This document shows positions 60,487-64,000 of a stretch of 64,000 bases of DNA, piece after piece. A program made the translations under genes and the position numbers. Source of the stretch: Flavobacteriaceae bacterium (GTDB taxonomy: Bacteria; Bacteroidota; Bacteroidia; Flavobacteriales; Flavobacteriaceae); assembly GCA_013001285.1 (NCBI GenBank), contig JABDMU010000075.1:1-64000 (forward strand), written 5' to 3'. The stretch's first letter is position 1. Each line of letters begins with the position of its first letter. The notes beneath the pieces were generated by a model, which was given only the letters and a program-made list of their open reading frames with translations, ran no database searches and was not told the DNA's origin.

Positions 60487-62181
60487 TTAATCTTTCAATT
60501 CCACGATCAAGCTATCATCAGTTTTAATCACCTTTGTGAGTCCGTGTTTGGCTAAGCCTTTCATGCCTTTATCCCATCCTTTATTGCTCAATCCAGCTTG
60601 TTCCTTAAGATCGGAAAGGGTCATGGATTTTTGAGATTTAAGGATCTCAAAGATGGCTTTTTCATTATCACTTAAATCAATTTTCTTTTGTTCTGGTTTC
60701 ATCTGAGGGAAGAACAAGACATCTTGAATACTAGCACTATCGGTCATGAACATTGTAAGGCGATCGATCCCAATCCCAATCCCTGATGTAGGAGGCATAC
60801 CGTATTCTAAGGCACGCAAGAAATCCTGATCGATGAACATAGCTTCGTCATCACCCTTTTCACTTAATTTCAATTGATCTTCAAAGCGTTCACGCTGATC
60901 AATAGGATCATTCAACTCGCTGTAGGCATTGGCCAATTCTTTTCCGTTGACCATCAGTTCAAAGCGTTCGGTAAGGCCTGGTTTGCTTCGGTGCTTTTTA
61001 GTTAGCGGACTCATTTCAACAGGGTAATCTATGATAAAAGTTGGCTGTACATAATGCGCTTCGCATTTCTCGCCAAAGATCTCATCAATAAGTTTTCCTT
61101 TACCCATGGTGTCATCCACCTCAAGGCCTAAGCTTTTGGCGATGTCTCGAATATCATCTTCCGATTTGCCATTCAGATCATGACCTGTATGTTCATTAAT
61201 CGCATCTAAAATACCAATGCGTTTATATGGCGCTTTAAAATCGATAGTCTTATCGCCAAGCGTTACCTGAGTGCGTCCATGCAATTCAATAGCGATCTTT
61301 TCTAATAAAGCTTCGGTGGTATCCATCATCCAGTTGTAGTCTTTATAGGCCACATACAATTCCATAACGGTGAACTCCGGATTATGGGTTCGGTCCATAC
61401 CTTCATTTCTAAAATCCTTTGAAAACTCGTATACACCATCAAATCCACCAACGATAAGTCGTTTTAAATAGAGCTCGTTTGCGATTCGTAAATACAATGG
61501 CATGTTCAATGCATTATGATGCGTCATAAATGGACGTGCTGCAGCACCTCCTGGAATGGGTTGTAAGATTGGCGTTTCTACTTCTAAGAAATCCATATCA
61601 TTGTAGAACTTACGAATGGCATTCATGATCTTGGTACGCTTGATAAATACGTCCTTGACATGTGGATTTACGACCAGATCAACATAACGTCTTCGGTAGC
61701 GCTGTTCAGGATCGGTAAAGGCATCATGAATGACACCATCGGCATCTGTTCGCGGTTGAGGTAACGGTCTCAGGGCCTTACTTAGAAGGGTAAAATCTTT
61801 TACCATCACGGTTTGTTCACCAACCTGTGTGGTAAACAACTCGCCTTCGATCCCAATAAAATCGCCTATATCCAAAAGCTTTTTATAGAGCTCGTTATAT
61901 TTTGATTTGTCCTCATCCGGACAGATCTCGTCGCGATTAAAATAGACTTGAATACGACCTTCACTATCTTGTAATTCGGCAAAGGAAGCCTTTCCTTGAA
62001 TACGTCGCGTCATTAAACGTCCAGCAATGACCACCTGTTTACCTTCTTCAAAAGTTGCTTTAACCTGTTTACTGGTATGGCTTACAGGGTACAATTCTGC
62101 AGGATAAGGATCAATGCCTAGGGCACGAATACTTTGAAGTTTTTCACGTCTGACGAGTTCTTGCTCTGATAATTGCGACAT
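60487..62181 (-). CDS. lysS: Lysyl-tRNA synthetase, class II
   Basis: A 564-residue class IIb synthetase that charges tRNA-Lys. The OB-fold anticodon-binding domain lies at about 40-170 (VVIAGRLMTRRIQGKASFAELQ). The catalytic core follows: motif 1 (RTKIMNAIRKFYNDMDFLEVETP), motif 2 (DFRNEGMDRTHNPEFTVME) and motif 3 (GIGIGIDRLTMFM). About 60 residues beyond motif 3 form a winged-helix-like C-terminal extension (NEKAIFEILKSQKSMTLSDL). ATG 62181 is chosen; an in-frame TTG at 62241 would add 20 residues. Confidence 0.96.
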   Translation of the reverse strand: MSQLSEQELVRREKLQSIRALGIDPYPAELYPVSHTSKQVKATFEEGKQVVIAGRLMTRRIQGKASFAELQDSEGRIQVYFNRDEICPDEDKSKYNELYKKLLDIGDFIGIEGELFTTQVGEQTVMVKDFTLLSKALRPLPQPRTDADGVIHDAFTDPEQRYRRRYVDLVVNPHVKDVFIKRTKIMNAIRKFYNDMDFLEVETPILQPIPGGAAARPFMTHHNALNMPLYLRIANELYLKRLIVGGFDGVYEFSKDFRNEGMDRTHNPEFTVMELYVAYKDYNWMMDTTEALLEKIAIELHGRTQVTLGDKTIDFKAPYKRIGILDAINEHTGHDLNGKSEDDIRDIAKSLGLEVDDTMGKGKLIDEIFGEKCEAHYVQPTFIIDYPVEMSPLTKKHRSKPGLTERFELMVNGKELANAYSELNDPIDQRERFEDQLKLSEKGDDEAMFIDQDFLRALEYGMPPTSGIGIGIDRLTMFMTDSASIQDVLFFPQMKPEQKKIDLSDNEKAIFEILKSQKSMTLSDLKEQAGLSNKGWDKGMKGLAKHGLTKVIKTDDSLIVELKD

Positions 62182-62321
62182 TGTCTTGAAAGGTTCTTGA
62201 ATTAAGGGTTCAAAGATAATTACATTTCTTGAGGAATTCAATTTCTAATTAGATAAAACCCCATCTGTAACAAATCTACTAGGGTTGCGTCATACAAGTA
62301 CATCAATTAATAATTATCAAC

Positions 62322-62480
62322 ATGAGTATTTGGCGCGTTTTATTAGCGATCTTCTTTCCACCATTATCTGTCCTTGACAAAGGTTGTGGTTCAATTTTTA
62401 TTGTTTTCCTATTATGGCTTTGTGGTTGGGTGCCGGGCGTTATTGCCGCATTGGTCATTCTTAACAATCCTGAGCGCTAA
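62322..62480 (+). CDS. YqaE/Pmp3-family membrane protein
   Basis: A 52-residue protein starting at ATG 62322 with two TM helices. It reads MSIWRVLLAIFFPPLSVLDK, GCGSIFIVFLLWLCGWVPG and VIAALVILNNPER. The FFPPLSV, GCG and GWVPGVIAAL elements are diagnostic of the YqaE/Pmp3 (UPF0057) family, which adjusts membrane potential under salt or cold stress in yeast and plants. It is divergent from lysS, 140 nt from its ATG. Confidence 0.9.
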   Translation: MSIWRVLLAIFFPPLSVLDKGCGSIFIVFLLWLCGWVPGVIAALVILNNPER

Positions 62481-62529
62481 TGGGCTTTTAGTCTTTATTT
62501 AATAGTGTCTTCGTATTGATCATAAAGTG

Positions 62530-62537
62530 TATATTTG
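62530..62537 (+). promoter_or_regulatory. -7 box, TATATTTG
   Basis: A perfect TAnnTTTG element, 23 nt before ATG 62561 of the lipoprotein gene. No good -33 element. Confidence 0.5.
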
Positions 62538-62560
62538 TCCTTCACTTTAAATAATTTGGA

Positions 62561-63397
62561 ATGAAACGATTTTGGACTCTTATTATTACGGTTATTATTA
62601 TGAGTTTTAATAGCTGTGCCGTAAAAGAACGGCTGGTTTTTAATGAAGATGGTAGCGGGACCTTTCTCGTTACATATGATATGTCACAGATCATGAGCCA
62701 GATGGGTGATGCCTTTCAAGATATTGGACCTGAAGATGACAAGGAAGACGATGAAGATTCAACAGAGATCAAAGAGAAAAAACCCAATACGGTTATTGAC
62801 TCCATCATTTATTTTAAAGACATCTTCGAACAGTATAAGGACAGTATCGCTCAAATGACCGATAAGGAACGTTATGAAATGGAAACCTTAAAGGACATGT
62901 ACATGACCATGAAGATGAATGAAGAACTGAAGATGTTTAACTATGGTATTGGCCTTGAATTTAAAAAGGTGGAAGACTTAAAGGATATTCAAGAACGTGT
63001 TGAAAAGGCCAAATCTTTTAATGAGCAAGGCGAACAATTAGACATGATGAAAGAAGGGTCGCCAATGGGAAAATACATGGGTGATGGTGATCAAAAGGTC
63101 GATTATTATTTTACCGAAACTAGCTTTTCACGAGTGACTACTATGCCTGAAAAGGCGGTTGATGACACTTTGGATTTGAATGACAATCCAGAAGAAGGTG
63201 ACGATAGTTTTTCTGAAGAATTGGAAGGCTCTTTTTATAGTGTGGAGATCACGTTTCCGAAGCGAATTAAATCGACTTCAGTTAAAGACGCCCTGATATC
63301 TGAAGATGGAAAAACAGTAAGTTATAAAGTGAACTGGGCCGACTACCTAAAAGATCCTAAATTATTAGATATATCAGTTGAATTTGAAAATGAATAA
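62561..63397 (+). CDS. Lipoprotein, LppM-like, function unknown
   Basis: A 278-residue protein with lipobox IMSFNSCAV (Cys near residue 19). The mature part begins KERLVFNEDGSGTFLVTYDMSQIM, a beta-hairpin that resembles the start of LppM-type lipoproteins, and includes a very acidic helical stretch (PEDDKEDDEDSTEIKEKK). It is rich in Met and Asp/Glu. It overlaps lipB by 8 nt, so the two share a transcript. Substrate unknown. Confidence 0.75.
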   Translation: MKRFWTLIITVIIMSFNSCAVKERLVFNEDGSGTFLVTYDMSQIMSQMGDAFQDIGPEDDKEDDEDSTEIKEKKPNTVIDSIIYFKDIFEQYKDSIAQMTDKERYEMETLKDMYMTMKMNEELKMFNYGIGLEFKKVEDLKDIQERVEKAKSFNEQGEQLDMMKEGSPMGKYMGDGDQKVDYYFTETSFSRVTTMPEKAVDDTLDLNDNPEEGDDSFSEELEGSFYSVEITFPKRIKSTSVKDALISEDGKTVSYKVNWADYLKDPKLLDISVEFENE

Positions 63398-64000
63398 GAC
63401 CGTAGACATACAAGATCTTGGACTAAAAGATTACAGAGAATCTTGGGACTATCAAGAACAGCTTTTTAAAGGTATTGTTGAAACCAAGATCAAGAATAGG
63501 CGAGAAGACGCAGGATTGGAAACACCAAATTATTTTTTGTTTGTTGAACATCCTCATGTTTATACTTTAGGAAAAAGCGGCGATATATCTAATTTGCTTG
63601 TTGATGAAGCACAATTGAAAGAAAAAAACGCCACTTTTTATAAGGTGAATCGAGGTGGTGATATCACCTATCACGGACCTGGTCAAATTGTAGGCTATCC
63701 AATTTTAGATCTTGATAATTTCTTTACTGATATACATAAGTACTTACGCTTTTTGGAAGAAATGATCATTCTTACGCTCGCCGAATATGGTATGAAGGCA
63801 GAACGCAGTCCAGGCGAAACAGGAGTCTGGTTGGATGTGGGTACGCCATTTGCCAGAAAGATCTGTGCCATGGGAGTGCGCGCAAGCCGTTGGGTAACTA
63901 TGCACGGTTTTGCACTTAATGTCAATGCCAATTTGGGCTATTTTGATCTAATGATTCCATGTGGTATAAAAGGCAAAGCAGTAACGTCTTTAAACGTGGA
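63390..64000 (+). CDS. lipB: Octanoyl-[ACP]:protein octanoyltransferase, 3' end outside window
   Basis: The first 203 residues of LipB, which moves octanoate from acyl carrier protein to lipoyl domains. The family features are HPHVYTLGKSGDISNLL near 53, the signature RGGDITYHGPGQIVGYPI near 92, and GVRASRWVTMHGFALNV then LMIPCGIKGKAVTSLN, which holds the catalytic Cys and the Lys. It starts at ATG 63390 inside the preceding gene. The frame stays open to the end of the window. Confidence 0.95.
   Translation, partial: MNKTVDIQDLGLKDYRESWDYQEQLFKGIVETKIKNRREDAGLETPNYFLFVEHPHVYTLGKSGDISNLLVDEAQLKEKNATFYKVNRGGDITYHGPGQIVGYPILDLDNFFTDIHKYLRFLEEMIILTLAEYGMKAERSPGETGVWLDVGTPFARKICAMGVRASRWVTMHGFALNVNANLGYFDLMIPCGIKGKAVTSLNV

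Overview
The window is an AT-rich stretch of chromosome from a member of the Bacteroidota, almost certainly the family Flavobacteriaceae. The signs are two secreted giants ending in type IX secretion (T9SS) sorting domains, many SPII lipoproteins, promoters of the TAnnTTTG type, no clear Shine-Dalgarno sites, a GYDIA-type GHMP kinase beside a degradative-class HMG-CoA reductase, a GalE-like threonine dehydrogenase, and paired POT peptide transporters. No prophage, integrase, transposase, CRISPR array or rRNA operon was seen. Most of the window is dense housekeeping and envelope gene content.

Layout. 1-3.35 kb: tail of an endonuclease/phosphatase-family gene, a short ssb, then a compact five-gene run (DinB-like, GNAT, arginase-family, GNAT, zinc-ribbon protein) behind a promoter with in-phase repeats. 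3.35-14.4 kb: CBS protein, membrane M28 peptidase, TPR protein, M13 peptidase lipoprotein, a 1126-residue BNR/sortilin-type T9SS protein, a lipoprotein and threonine dehydrogenase. 14.5-15.5 kb: small lipoprotein, three tandem hairpins, tRNA-Phe and a truncated second tRNA 3' end. 15.5-23.3 kb: a co-directional envelope cluster (coaX, outer-membrane protein, TPR protein, lptC, small membrane protein, CNNM/CBS protein, SurA/PpiD-type isomerase). 23.3-25.5 kb: mevalonate-pathway pair. 25.7-29.3 kb: wreck of an S9 (DPP IV-like) peptidase gene followed by two intact peptide transporters. 29.4-41.8 kb: thioredoxin-like protein, comEC, NlpC/P60 lipoprotein, lpxB, surE, C-terminal processing protease, OppC-like permease, anchored nuclease, DUF4136 lipoprotein, and urocanate hydratase fused to a DUF5522 domain. 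41.8-47 kb: tiny HExxH membrane protein facing a 1596-residue modular T9SS protein. 47-57.5 kb: ACC-deaminase-like enzyme, glucosaminidase/LysM lipoprotein, three small Spy-like secreted proteins, DUF5117-type metalloprotease lipoprotein, diheme cytochrome-like lipoprotein, tandem alpha/beta hydrolases and an SLC13 carrier. 57.5-64 kb: REP-like palindrome, several small conserved proteins, lysS, a 52-residue YqaE/Pmp3 protein, a lipoprotein and the start of lipB.

Common themes are peptide use (secreted and anchored peptidases with POT and Opp-type importers), envelope assembly (LptC, LpxB, SurA-like, CNNM, Prc) and secreted adhesin-like proteins. The points most worth a second look are the decayed peptidase before the transporters, the DUF5522-urocanate hydratase fusion with an out-of-frame stop exactly where the first gene should end, an intrinsic terminator inside the coding end of the HExxH micro-protein, the tRNA-Phe duplication scar, the in-phase repeats before the DinB gene, and a shared 17-bp element beside two Spy-like genes. 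I did not find convincing evidence of a wholly new multi-gene system.
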